This document shows positions 1 through 6,913 of a DNA stretch of 14,548 bases, piece after piece (positions within the stretch are counted from its first letter, which is position 1; each line of letters begins with the position of its first letter). The notes under the pieces were generated by a model, which searched no databases, was not told the origin of the DNA, and saw nothing but the letters and a program-made list of their open reading frames with translations. The stretch is from UBA5070 sp035604215 (GTDB lineage: Bacteria > Fibrobacterota > Fibrobacteria > UBA5070). Where the stretch lies: the NCBI GenBank assembly GCA_035604215.1, contig DATNIW010000184.1, positions 1-14,548 on the forward strand. Reading direction: 5' to 3'. Both the position numbers and the translations under genes were made by a program.

Positions 1-255
1 CGTCTGCATCACCCTCGCTCGGATCTCCGCTCGATCCGGTGACCGGCGGCGAATCTCCCGCTCTCCATCCACCGTCCCGGCGCAAATGCCTTCGGGGCCG
101 TGTCGGGTCGTCTGCATCGCCCTCGCTCGGATCTCCGCTCGATCCGGTGACCGGCGGCGAATCTCCCTCTCTCTATCCATCGTCCCGGCGCAAATGCCTT
201 CGGGGCCGTGTCGAGGCGTCCGCATCGCCCTCGCTCGGATCTCCGCCCGGTCCGG
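1..255. repeat. Tandem repeat array, 108-bp unit
   Basis: Two full copies (1-108 and 109-216) and one partial copy (217 to about 255) of a 108-bp unit are visible. Copies 1 and 2 differ at 6 positions by my count. Copy 1 starts at the first base of the window, so the array probably continues upstream. Each unit holds small palindromes such as CCGGTGACCGG and the pair GGATC/GATCC. Because 108 is a multiple of three, one plus-strand frame stays open through the array and runs into the transglycosylase gene. That would add a repetitive, basic and Ser/Pro-rich stretch before an obvious signal peptide, so I regard the array as non-coding intergenic repeat. Its function is unknown. Confidence 0.85.
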
Positions 256-269
256 CGTTTTTTGACCGA

Positions 270-2312
270 ATGTTGGGAACGGGGGTGCCGCGGTTGGTCG
301 CCTTGGTTCTCCTGGTCGCCTGTTGCGGGAGCGTTCCCTCCTTCGCCTCTGATCTGCCGGAGGTGGCGGCTTTCAAGTCGGCTTGGTCAAATGTCTCCAG
401 CGCTCCGGCACGGTCCGTGAAGGAATTCCTGGCCTTGGCCCAAGCGGAACCCGGGCTCGCGGATCTCGCCGCCTGGGGAAGGATCCAGGCGCTGGAAAGG
501 AGCGATGCGAACCGCGCCGCCTGGGTGATGGACTCCTTCTCCGTCACGGATGCCTCTCCCGTCGCGGTGCTGGCGCGGGAGCAACTGGCCCTCATGCGCT
601 ATCCGGATGGAGCCAGGGCCGATTCGACGGAAATTGGCGGCATCCAGGAGTTCCTGGGCCGGAGGCTGCGCACCGCTTCCCGCAAGCGCATCCGCTACCG
701 GCTGCTCCAGGATCTGGTCGTGGCGCGCCGCTGGGGTGAGGTGGACCGTCTCGCGTCCGACCTGTTGGCCACCGACACGGCCCTTTCCGACGTGGACCGG
801 ATCCGCTCGTGCATCGCGTCCGACACCGCTTTCGTCCGTTCCCCGACCGTTCGGCTCGCCACCGCCCAGGCGGAATTGGCATCGGCACCCGATTCCGCCT
901 TGGCCATCCTGGATTCGTCGAGGGTCAGGCGGACCCCGACGCCGGCGGAATGGATCCTGCGCGGTCGGATCCAGTTGGAGCTGGGCGACGCGAATGCCGC
1001 CATCTCCGCTTTCCGGCACGGGGCCGAGGATCCGCGCGAGGAGCAAGCCCTGCTGTGGCTCGCCAAGGGGCTCGAAAGGGTCGGGCGGGAAGACGACGCC
1101 AAGACCACCTTCGCGGAATTCGCCCACCGTTGGCCCGCCGACCCGCAGGCGCAGAACTGGCTCTGGAGCACCGGAATGGACGCAGAACACGCGGGAAAAT
1201 GCGAGGAAGCCTCGGCCTTCTACGAGCGCGTGCGCGCCGGTGGCGGAAGACGCGCGGACTGGGCCCGTTTCCGCGAGGGCTACTGCTGGTACCGGGTGGG
1301 AGACTATCCACGCGCCGAACGGGCGCTTTCCAAGGTGAGTCGCGAGCTCGCCACGGGGAGCCAGCGCGAATCGGCTTGGTACTTCTACGCCCAGGCCCTG
1401 CAGTCCCAAGGGAAGATCCCGCAGGCGCGAAAGGAATTCCTCTCCCTGGCCCAGGCCGCTCCCTGGACCTTCCACGGGCATCTCGCCCGCCTCGCGGCGG
1501 GTACCGATTCCCTCTACGCGGATTCCCTGAGGAGGGTGCCCGACACCGGTTCCTTCCTCTGGCCCGGGGGAAGGCCGATCGCCATGGTCAAGGCCGATTC
1601 CACGAGCCTGCTCCGCCTCCTTTGCGCCGAAGTGATCGGCGACGACTGGCTTTCCATCGAAGTCTCCCGCCGTGTCGAGGAGACCTTCACGGGCCACGGG
1701 GAACGGGAGCTCGCCCTGGTCCGCTGGATGCGCGCCCTCGGGCTCGAGCGGGAAGCCGGTCCGAGACTGGGCAAGCTGTTGGGGCGACTCCCCCCGGAGG
1801 AAGTCGCGAACTTGCCGAAATCCGTCCTGCGCGAATTCTATCCCATGCCTTACCTCACGGACGTCCAACCGCTGCTGAAAGGAGATACTCTCCTGGACGC
1901 GGCCTTCGTGCATTCGGTGATGCGCCAGGAAAGCGGGTACGATCCACTGGCCCGCTCCGGCGCGGGGGCGGTCGGGTTGCTGCAACTCATCCCTTCAACG
2001 GGCAAGGCCATGGCGCGAAAGGTCGGCTTGAAGGGCTACAGCGCCGACCGCCTCACCGACCCGAAGGTGAACCTGAAGCTGGGAATCGCCTATCTCCAGG
2101 ACCTGGCACGGGTCTGGAAGGGTCGCCTGCCCCTGGTCCTGGCCAACTACAACGCGGGGCCGGCCGCCACGTTGCGCTGGAGTCCCGCCTTCGACACCCT
2201 GCCCATCGCGCGGGCGGTGGAGGAGATCACCTACTGGGAGACGCGGGATTACGTCAAGAAATGCATGGGGAACGTCTGGACCTACCGGCTTCTCTATCCG
2301 GAGGCTCGGTGA
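270..2312 (+). CDS. slt: Soluble lytic murein transglycosylase, Slt70 type
   Basis: This exported enzyme of about 680 residues should cleave the MurNAc-GlcNAc bond of peptidoglycan non-hydrolytically, forming 1,6-anhydro-MurNAc ends. ATG 270 is chosen because a signal peptide follows at once (hydrophobic residues 9-17). LVAC at 15-18 fits a lipobox, while SFA at 24-26 would fit signal peptidase I, so it may be a lipoprotein or periplasmic. The middle, about residues 40-520, is alpha-helical and TPR-like, as in the superhelical domain of Slt70. The C-terminal SLT domain has the catalytic Glu (RQESGYDP, E554), then GAVGLLQLIPST and LANYNAGP, all family hallmarks. Length is close to E. coli Slt (about 645). 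The same frame is open back to GTG 39 through the repeats, but that extension is unlikely. No good Shine-Dalgarno precedes 270. The stop overlaps the transporter start by 4 bases. Confidence 0.9.
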   Translation: MLGTGVPRLVALVLLVACCGSVPSFASDLPEVAAFKSAWSNVSSAPARSVKEFLALAQAEPGLADLAAWGRIQALERSDANRAAWVMDSFSVTDASPVAVLAREQLALMRYPDGARADSTEIGGIQEFLGRRLRTASRKRIRYRLLQDLVVARRWGEVDRLASDLLATDTALSDVDRIRSCIASDTAFVRSPTVRLATAQAELASAPDSALAILDSSRVRRTPTPAEWILRGRIQLELGDANAAISAFRHGAEDPREEQALLWLAKGLERVGREDDAKTTFAEFAHRWPADPQAQNWLWSTGMDAEHAGKCEEASAFYERVRAGGGRRADWARFREGYCWYRVGDYPRAERALSKVSRELATGSQRESAWYFYAQALQSQGKIPQARKEFLSLAQAAPWTFHGHLARLAAGTDSLYADSLRRVPDTGSFLWPGGRPIAMVKADSTSLLRLLCAEVIGDDWLSIEVSRRVEETFTGHGERELALVRWMRALGLEREAGPRLGKLLGRLPPEEVANLPKSVLREFYPMPYLTDVQPLLKGDTLLDAAFVHSVMRQESGYDPLARSGAGAVGLLQLIPSTGKAMARKVGLKGYSADRLTDPKVNLKLGIAYLQDLARVWKGRLPLVLANYNAGPAATLRWSPAFDTLPIARAVEEITYWETRDYVKKCMGNVWTYRLLYPEAR

Positions 2313-3124
2313 ACGCGGGCCCGGTGCACGCTCTAGGGATCGGCTGGAAGCCTTTCCTGTCCTTGATCCTCGCCTTGGCTGGAGCCTTTCTCCTGGCCGC
2401 GGGCGCCAGCCTGCAATGGCTCGGACACGAACGCAACGGCCGCCGGACCACTTCCGGCTGGCGGGTCTTCCTGGTTCCCCTCTGGTGGTTGGGCATCCTC
2501 GCCAGCGCGGGGGGAACCATCTGCCACTACACGGCCCTTTGGATCGGGCTGGTCGCGCTGGTGCTCCCCGTGTCGGGTTTGCATATCGCCCTTACCGCGT
2601 TCGCCATGTCCCGTCTGCGGAAGGAGGCCCTTCTGGGTCTGCGGGCCTGGGGCATCGCGCTGGTGGCCATGGGCGTTCTGCTCTGCCTGTTCGGGGAAGC
2701 GGGCCGTACCGCCGCCGATCTACCCACCCGCCATGGTTGGATCGTCCCCGGTCTGTTGGGGGCCGCGGCCCTCTCCTCCGTCCTTCTGCTGCGCCGCCCC
2801 GCGGATCGCTTCGCCGTGGGTTCAGGATTGGCCTTCGCCGCATCCGCCGTGGCCTGGAAACTGATGGCCCAAACCGAGATCCTTCCCGATCGGATCTGTT
2901 CCGCCCTCGTTTTCGCCGCCAGCTACACCACAGGGTTTTTGCTCATCCAGGCGGGGTTCCGCCGCGGGGGTGCCGGGGCGGTGAACGCAACCGCCAACGG
3001 TGTGGCGACGGCGCTGGCCATGGTCGCAGCGGTGTCCTTGTTCGGCGAACCGGTCCCCGCGGTGTCCTGGCTTGGAACCGCCGTGGTGGCCTCCGGCGTG
3101 GCCCTCATCGGCTGGCGCCGCTAG
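2309..3124 (+). CDS. DMT/EamA-like multi-pass membrane transporter
   Basis: This is a 271-residue, very hydrophobic inner-membrane protein with about nine predicted transmembrane helices (roughly residues 16-38, 53-72, 75-100, 111-129, then five more to 268). The two-halved pattern, Gly/Ala-rich helices and the last segments (FGEPVPAVSWLGTAVVASG) fit the drug/metabolite transporter superfamily, where a Gly-Glu-Pro in the penultimate loop is common. The substrate cannot be told. The start is GTG 2309, with GGAGG at 2300-2304 four bases upstream and a GTGA overlap with the transglycosylase stop, which suggests translational coupling. GTG 2324 is an alternative. The frame is open far upstream, but that part is antiparallel noise over slt. 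An EamA-like function is inferred from topology, so the family call is moderate. Confidence 0.72.
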   Translation: MNAGPVHALGIGWKPFLSLILALAGAFLLAAGASLQWLGHERNGRRTTSGWRVFLVPLWWLGILASAGGTICHYTALWIGLVALVLPVSGLHIALTAFAMSRLRKEALLGLRAWGIALVAMGVLLCLFGEAGRTAADLPTRHGWIVPGLLGAAALSSVLLLRRPADRFAVGSGLAFAASAVAWKLMAQTEILPDRICSALVFAASYTTGFLLIQAGFRRGGAGAVNATANGVATALAMVAAVSLFGEPVPAVSWLGTAVVASGVALIGWRR

Positions 3125-3134
3125 GATCGGGCTC

Positions 3135-3265
3135 GCACCTCACCCTCCCGTCCCCCTCTCCGACAAGCGGAGAGGGGGAGTTTGAGCGCTGGGTGGGGGT
3201 TGCTGCTTCACCCCCTCTCCACCTGTTGGGGAGGGGTGGCCGCTTGAGCGGCCGGGGTGAGGTGC
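3135..3265. repeat. Short intergenic inverted-repeat element (REP/MITE-like)
   Basis: The 131-bp segment is bounded by perfect 11-bp inverted repeats, GCACCTCACCC (3135-3145) and GGGTGAGGTGC (3255-3265). Inside are a perfect 12-bp hairpin (TCCCCCTCTCCG 3151-3162 with 3168-3179, loop ACAAG), a near-perfect one (3212-3220 with 3228-3236) and GGCCGC-TTGA-GCGGCC (3239-3254). It lies between the convergent ends of the transporter gene and greB. No stem is followed by a T run on either strand, so it is not a classical intrinsic terminator, although it could still stop or stabilise transcripts. Similar C-rich/G-rich hairpin repeats are dispersed between genes in many GC-rich genomes. Non-autonomous mobility is an inference. 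Confidence 0.75.
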
Positions 3266-3312
3266 ATAGGATACCGGCTTGCTGGGCTCCCACATTCTCT
3301 GGAGTGACGGCA

Positions 3313-3783
3313 TCAGCTATACGTGATGGCCTCGACCGTCCAGAACACGACTCCCCGGGGGGTGGAAACCTCCAGGATCTCCCCCGCCTTCTTCCCCAAC
3401 AAGGCCTTCCCCAGCGGACTTTGTAGGGAGATGCGGCCTTGGGCCGGGTCGATCTCGTCTTCTCCGACCACCGTCACCGACATCAAGCGTCCGTTGGTCC
3501 CGGTCAGCTCGACCTTCGCTCCGAATCGGACCTGGTCCAGGTTCTGGGGAAGGTTGTCCACCACCACCACGCTTTCCATGCGCCGCGAGAGGAAACGCAG
3601 TCGCCGGTCGATCTCCCGCAGTCTCCGTTTCCCGTAGATGTATTCCGCGTTTTCCGAACGGTCGCCCTGGGCGGCGGCGAACGCCACTTCGTCCACCACG
3701 CGGGGCCGTTCCACGTCCAGGAGCTGCTCCAACTCCGCCCGCAGCGTTTCCCAGCCGGGCCTTGAAATGGGTGTTTTGTTCAT
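3313..3783 (-). CDS. greB: Transcript cleavage factor GreB
   Basis: This 156-residue cytoplasmic factor enters the secondary channel of RNA polymerase and stimulates cleavage of backtracked RNA. The N-terminal coiled coil (about residues 1-75) carries the tip motif GDRSENAEY; D41 and E44 match the acidic residues that chelate the catalytic magnesium in Gre factors. The following KRRLREIDRRLRFLSRRME is typical of GreB rather than GreA. The C-terminal FKBP-like domain (about 80-156) includes ISLQSPLGKALLGKKAGE. Length matches E. coli GreB (158). ATG 3783 is chosen because MNKTP aligns with the GreB N terminus; the longer open frame to 3993 adds sequence with no Gre similarity. The Shine-Dalgarno is weak. 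The gene is divergent from the sensor kinase and convergent with the transporter. Confidence 0.93.
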   Translation of the reverse strand: MNKTPISRPGWETLRAELEQLLDVERPRVVDEVAFAAAQGDRSENAEYIYGKRRLREIDRRLRFLSRRMESVVVVDNLPQNLDQVRFGAKVELTGTNGRLMSVTVVGEDEIDPAQGRISLQSPLGKALLGKKAGEILEVSTPRGVVFWTVEAITYS

Positions 3784-3842
3784 CGGGACCGATAGGCAAT
3801 CTACCTCTGGTTCGTAGTACAACGGAAACATTCGGTTCCCGC

Positions 3843-3872
3843 TTGACCGGTTCGGAGACGATAGGGTAGGAT
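3843..3872 (+). promoter_or_regulatory. Possible sigma70-type promoter for the sensor kinase
   Basis: TTGACC (3843-3848) and TAGGAT (3867-3872) are separated by 18 bases and point toward the kinase gene. They match the -35 consensus at five of six positions and the -10 at four of six. Transcription would start near 3879. It lies in the 235-base divergent gap between greB and the kinase. It was found by eye only. Confidence 0.4.
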
Positions 3873-3923
3873 CAGGTTTCCAATGGGGAATGGCGAACGC
3901 CCATTCCGGTGGAAAGCGGATCC

Positions 3924-3940
3924 AGGAGGACTCCAACTTG
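3924..3940 (+). promoter_or_regulatory. Strong Shine-Dalgarno before an alternative TTG start of the kinase
   Basis: AGGAGG at 3924-3929 is a perfect ribosome-binding sequence placed eight bases before TTG 3938, which is in frame with the sensor kinase. Using it would add 27 mostly basic residues (587 in total) before the ATG at 4019. ATG 4019 itself has no clear Shine-Dalgarno. Ribosome-binding evidence therefore favours 3938, whereas comparison with the CqsS N terminus favours 4019. Confidence 0.45.
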
Positions 3941-4018
3941 TCGATTTGGCGGCACCGAAATCCCAAGGCATGGCGAAGGTGGGCGACCGGCAAAATCCGT
4001 CTTTCCGTTCATGAGAAC

Positions 4019-5701
4019 ATGGTGGATTACCGATACATTTTACGCGCAGTCGGATATATCGCGACTGCATTATGGCCAGCCTACGGTTGGTTCTGCCATC
4101 ACGTTCTGCATTTGCGCGAAGCGATGGCTTGGCGGTGGTTGATGTCAGCGAGCTTCCTTTTTCTAGGAACGCGCGCGATCAAAAAGCGGTTCGGTCCTCT
4201 GGATCGATGGCTTTGGATGGGCGTCTGTGCGGTGGGTTTGATTTGGTTTCCATGGCACATCTATTTCCTGAACGACCGTACTCCCTACTGGCAGATGAGC
4301 ACGATTTTCTTCTGCCTCGCATTTTCTCTTTGTATTCGCGGGGTGGACATCTGGCCAACCCTGCTGCTGGGTATCTCGGGAATCGTGATTTCCGAAAGTT
4401 CGCACTTCGGTCAGCGCGATCTACCGCTGATTGGAGTCGTGGTGATTACCACCTGGCTGGTGGTGACTGGAGTTCATACCCTCCGGTCCGCGCACCGCCA
4501 CATTGCCGAATTGGCGCGAAAAATCCAGGTCCAGAACGACCGCTTGCGTGCCTTGGACAGAGGAAAGGACGAGTTCACTGCCAACATCGCCCACGACCTT
4601 CGCACGCCGCTCGCTGTGGCCCTGAGCCTCTCTGAAGACATGGCACACACGGATCTTCCCCCATCGACTCGATCTCGTTTGGAATCCCTGGTGGAAGCAT
4701 TGCGCCAAATGCGTCGTCAAAGCGAAGAACTTTTGGATTTGCAGAGATTTCAACTAGGCGTGGCCAAGATGGATCGGCAGATCCTGAACCTCTGCGAATG
4801 GTTGGGCAAGTTCGAGGAGGGCTTCACCAGCATGGCGCGCTCCCGGGGCCTCACCTTCCAGGTGGTGCTCCCCAAGGAAGTCTTGAAAGCGCGCATGGAT
4901 CCCATCCGGTTGGAGACGGCGTTGTTCAACCTGGTGTCCAACGCCTTCAAGTTCACCCCCCAGGGAGGTCACGTGGAGGTCCATCTGCGTCGGCACGGCA
5001 GCAAGGGTCTTGCCCTGGCGGTCCTGGACGACGGCGAAGGCATCCCCCACGATGCCCTGAGCCGGATCTTCGACCGCTTCCAGCAGGTGGACCGGGGACC
5101 TGGAACCTACTCGGCAGGGGTGGGCATCGGACTGGCGCTGGTGCGCGAGATCGCCGAGGCCCATGAAGGCCATGTGAAGGTGCAGAGCACCGTCGGGCTG
5201 GGGAGCCTGTTCGAGATCATCCTGGACGATGCCGCGGTGGAGATGGAGGCCGAGCCATTGGCTTTGGTGCCCATGCCCGGACCCACCGGACTGGTGTCCA
5301 ACATCCGTCCGCCGTCTTCGGGGTACCTCGCCTTGGTCGCCGAGGACCAGCAGTTGCTGCGACACGTGTTGCACGACCTTCTGGAACGGGTCGTGAAGGT
5401 GGCCACGGCCCGCGATGGCCGGGAGGCGTTGCGCCTGGTGCACGAGCTGCAGCCGGACATCCTGATCACCGACTACGCCATGCCGGGGATGGACGGATTG
5501 GAACTGGTGGCGGCCCTGCGCTCCGATCCCGACACCAAGAACCTGCCCGTGATCCTCTTGACGGGCGACCCGGTTCACTTGCGGGGGCGTCTGGCCGAAG
5601 AACCAACCCTGAAAATTCTGGGCAAACCCTTCGACCAAGCGGATCTGCTGGAGACCGTCCGATCGCTCTTGGAACCAGCACCCATCAGCAGCGTGGCCTG
5701 A
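4019..5701 (+). CDS. cqsS: CqsS-like six-helix hybrid sensor histidine kinase
   Basis: This is a 560-residue inner-membrane receptor kinase, probably sensing the ketone made by the neighbouring synthase. Six hydrophobic segments (about residues 8-30, 38-52, 62-84, 92-107, 111-126, 135-152) form the sensor. A HisKA domain follows with phospho-acceptor H192 in NIAHDLRTP, then an HATPase domain with N box (N308), DDGEG (337-341), DRFQQVD and GVGIGLALV. The C-terminal receiver has E442/D443, phospho-acceptor D485 (LITDYAMPGMDG), T515 and K536. In V. cholerae CqsS, as I recall it, the histidine is H194 and ligand contacts include W104 and S107 of a W-x-x-S; here W91-Q-M-S94 sits in the equivalent helix (TPYWQMS). 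Start at 4019 follows the family N terminus; TTG 3938 with AGGAGG is the rival. The CqsS assignment rests on topology, motifs and the adjacent cqsA; an ordinary hybrid kinase remains possible. Confidence 0.75.
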   Translation: MVDYRYILRAVGYIATALWPAYGWFCHHVLHLREAMAWRWLMSASFLFLGTRAIKKRFGPLDRWLWMGVCAVGLIWFPWHIYFLNDRTPYWQMSTIFFCLAFSLCIRGVDIWPTLLLGISGIVISESSHFGQRDLPLIGVVVITTWLVVTGVHTLRSAHRHIAELARKIQVQNDRLRALDRGKDEFTANIAHDLRTPLAVALSLSEDMAHTDLPPSTRSRLESLVEALRQMRRQSEELLDLQRFQLGVAKMDRQILNLCEWLGKFEEGFTSMARSRGLTFQVVLPKEVLKARMDPIRLETALFNLVSNAFKFTPQGGHVEVHLRRHGSKGLALAVLDDGEGIPHDALSRIFDRFQQVDRGPGTYSAGVGIGLALVREIAEAHEGHVKVQSTVGLGSLFEIILDDAAVEMEAEPLALVPMPGPTGLVSNIRPPSSGYLALVAEDQQLLRHVLHDLLERVVKVATARDGREALRLVHELQPDILITDYAMPGMDGLELVAALRSDPDTKNLPVILLTGDPVHLRGRLAEEPTLKILGKPFDQADLLETVRSLLEPAPISSVA

Positions 5702-5710
5702 AGGTCGGTT

Positions 5711-6913
5711 CTACGCGACTTTTTGCTTTTCCGCTCGCGCCAGACCCAGTTCGTCCATGGCTGTAGCACAGGCGTCGGCCGTTCGGACAATTTCTTCCGC
5801 CTTGAGTTGACTGTGCGTCGAAAATCGCACCAGTCCTTTGCCCAGAGGCGTGGCGGGGCTCAAAAAGACGGAGGATACGACGCCATTTCGAACCAAGATC
5901 CTGTAGAAATCGCAGGCCAGCTGTTCGTTGTCGAGTTCGAGGGAGACGATCTGGCAACCTGAAGTCCCGATGTCGATGCCTCTCTGGGACAGCTCCTGCC
6001 TCAGGAGGGCCCCCATCTCCAATGCGTTCCTTCCAAGCCATGGTTCGGCGCGTGCGATGGACAGCGCCGAGCTATGGGCCGCCGAATCGCAGGGAAGCAC
6101 GGCGGAACTGAACACGATGGAATGCGCCCGATGGGTCAGGAACCAGATCAATTGGCGCGATGCGGCGATGCACCCGCCATGTCCTCCCAGCGCCTTGGAA
6201 AAGCTGACCGTCCGGAAGTGGACCCGCTCTGCTACGCCCGCCTCCACAGCCAGCCCCCCAGCCCCGCTCCCCAACATTCCGAAGGAGTGCGCCTCGTCGA
6301 GGACCAGGACGGATCCCGTCCGCTCGCAGATGTCGACATAGGCGGCCACGTCTGCCACGGATCCGGTGTTGGAATAGAACGAGTCGATGCACACGATACC
6401 GGCGCCGTTGCGCTGGATCCTCCGTTCCAGGGACTCCGGGTCGTTGTGCCGGACCATGATGGCACGGCCCTGCGAGCACTGGGCTCCGCTCCAAAGCGAA
6501 GCATGAGCCCTCTGGTCCAGGTAGATGGGAGTGCCGCGCTTCGCCAGGACTTCGATGAGTCCGACATTTGCAGCCCAACCCGAACTTGCAAGAATCGTGT
6601 CCTCGGACTGCATCGCGTCGGCCAGCTTGACCCGGAAGATTTGGTGCTCCTCCATGCCTTTGCCACCGGTGAAAACGGTCGAAGCGAGATAGGAATTTCC
6701 GTACATCTCGATGGCCTCGATCTTCGCCCTGCGCACCTCGGAACGTTGGGACAATCGGAGATAATCGTTCTGGTGGAGGCAGATGTAGTCCTCCAGGTTG
6801 TCGGGATGCTTGAATGGGTATGGCGTCATCACCTTTTCGATCCAGGCACAGTATTCATCCACTTCCGCACCCATCCACTCGGGAAGCTCCGGGCTTTTGC
6901 TCTGGCTGCTCAT
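5711..6913 (-). CDS. cqsA: CqsA-type alpha-hydroxyketone autoinducer synthase
   Basis: This 400-residue PLP enzyme belongs to the alpha-oxoamine synthase fold (KBL, BioF, HemA, CqsA). CqsA joins an acyl-CoA with S-adenosylmethionine (or 2-aminobutyrate) to make the precursor of CAI-1. Visible landmarks are HQNDYLRL (47-54), SGWAANVGL (111-119), the PLP-stacking histidine in AHASLWSGA (H137), DEAHSFG (D206, H209), the Schiff-base lysine in SFSKALGGHGG (K240), and VVSSVFLSPATPLGKGLVRF near the C terminus. The segments ND-YL-L, SGW-ANVGL, Y-D--AH-SLW-GA and SVF--PAT--K---R match recalled Vibrio CqsA closely, more so than BioF or KBL. Length fits (CqsA about 389). ATG 6913 begins the conserved N terminus; GGAG lies 12 bases upstream, rather far. 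The gene converges on the kinase with 9 bases between stops. The acyl chain used cannot be predicted. Confidence 0.85.
   Translation of the reverse strand: MSSQSKSPELPEWMGAEVDEYCAWIEKVMTPYPFKHPDNLEDYICLHQNDYLRLSQRSEVRRAKIEAIEMYGNSYLASTVFTGGKGMEEHQIFRVKLADAMQSEDTILASSGWAANVGLIEVLAKRGTPIYLDQRAHASLWSGAQCSQGRAIMVRHNDPESLERRIQRNGAGIVCIDSFYSNTGSVADVAAYVDICERTGSVLVLDEAHSFGMLGSGAGGLAVEAGVAERVHFRTVSFSKALGGHGGCIAASRQLIWFLTHRAHSIVFSSAVLPCDSAAHSSALSIARAEPWLGRNALEMGALLRQELSQRGIDIGTSGCQIVSLELDNEQLACDFYRILVRNGVVSSVFLSPATPLGKGLVRFSTHSQLKAEEIVRTADACATAMDELGLARAEKQKVA

Noticed and set aside
1..255. CRISPR array
   Set aside because: The 108-bp units are contiguous and near identical over their full length, without unique spacers.
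244..263. Small hairpin CGCC/GGCG followed by six T residues just before the transglycosylase start
   Set aside because: The stem is only four base pairs; too weak to call a terminator.
39..269. N-terminal extension of the transglycosylase frame from GTG 39 through the repeats
   Set aside because: The stretch is made of the 108-bp tandem repeat and would bury a good signal peptide 77 residues inside the protein.
387..1985. Long minus-strand open frame (532 codons) opposite the transglycosylase
   Set aside because: It is a GC-rich antisense shadow: low-complexity Gly/Arg/Pro composition and no recognisable domain, while the plus strand carries a clear Slt protein.
809..2308. Upstream extension of the transporter frame
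   Set aside because: It is Arg/Pro/Gly-rich out-of-frame sequence over slt; membrane-protein character begins only after GTG 2309.
3151..3179. 12-bp hairpin as a bidirectional intrinsic terminator for the transporter gene and greB
   Set aside because: Neither strand has a T run after the stem; it is described as part of the repeat element instead.
5711..6913. Assignment as BioF (8-amino-7-oxononanoate synthase) or KBL
   Set aside because: The fold is shared, but the SGWxANVGL, AHxSLWxGA and SVFxxPAT segments match CqsA better, and the neighbour is a CqsS-like kinase rather than biotin or threonine genes.
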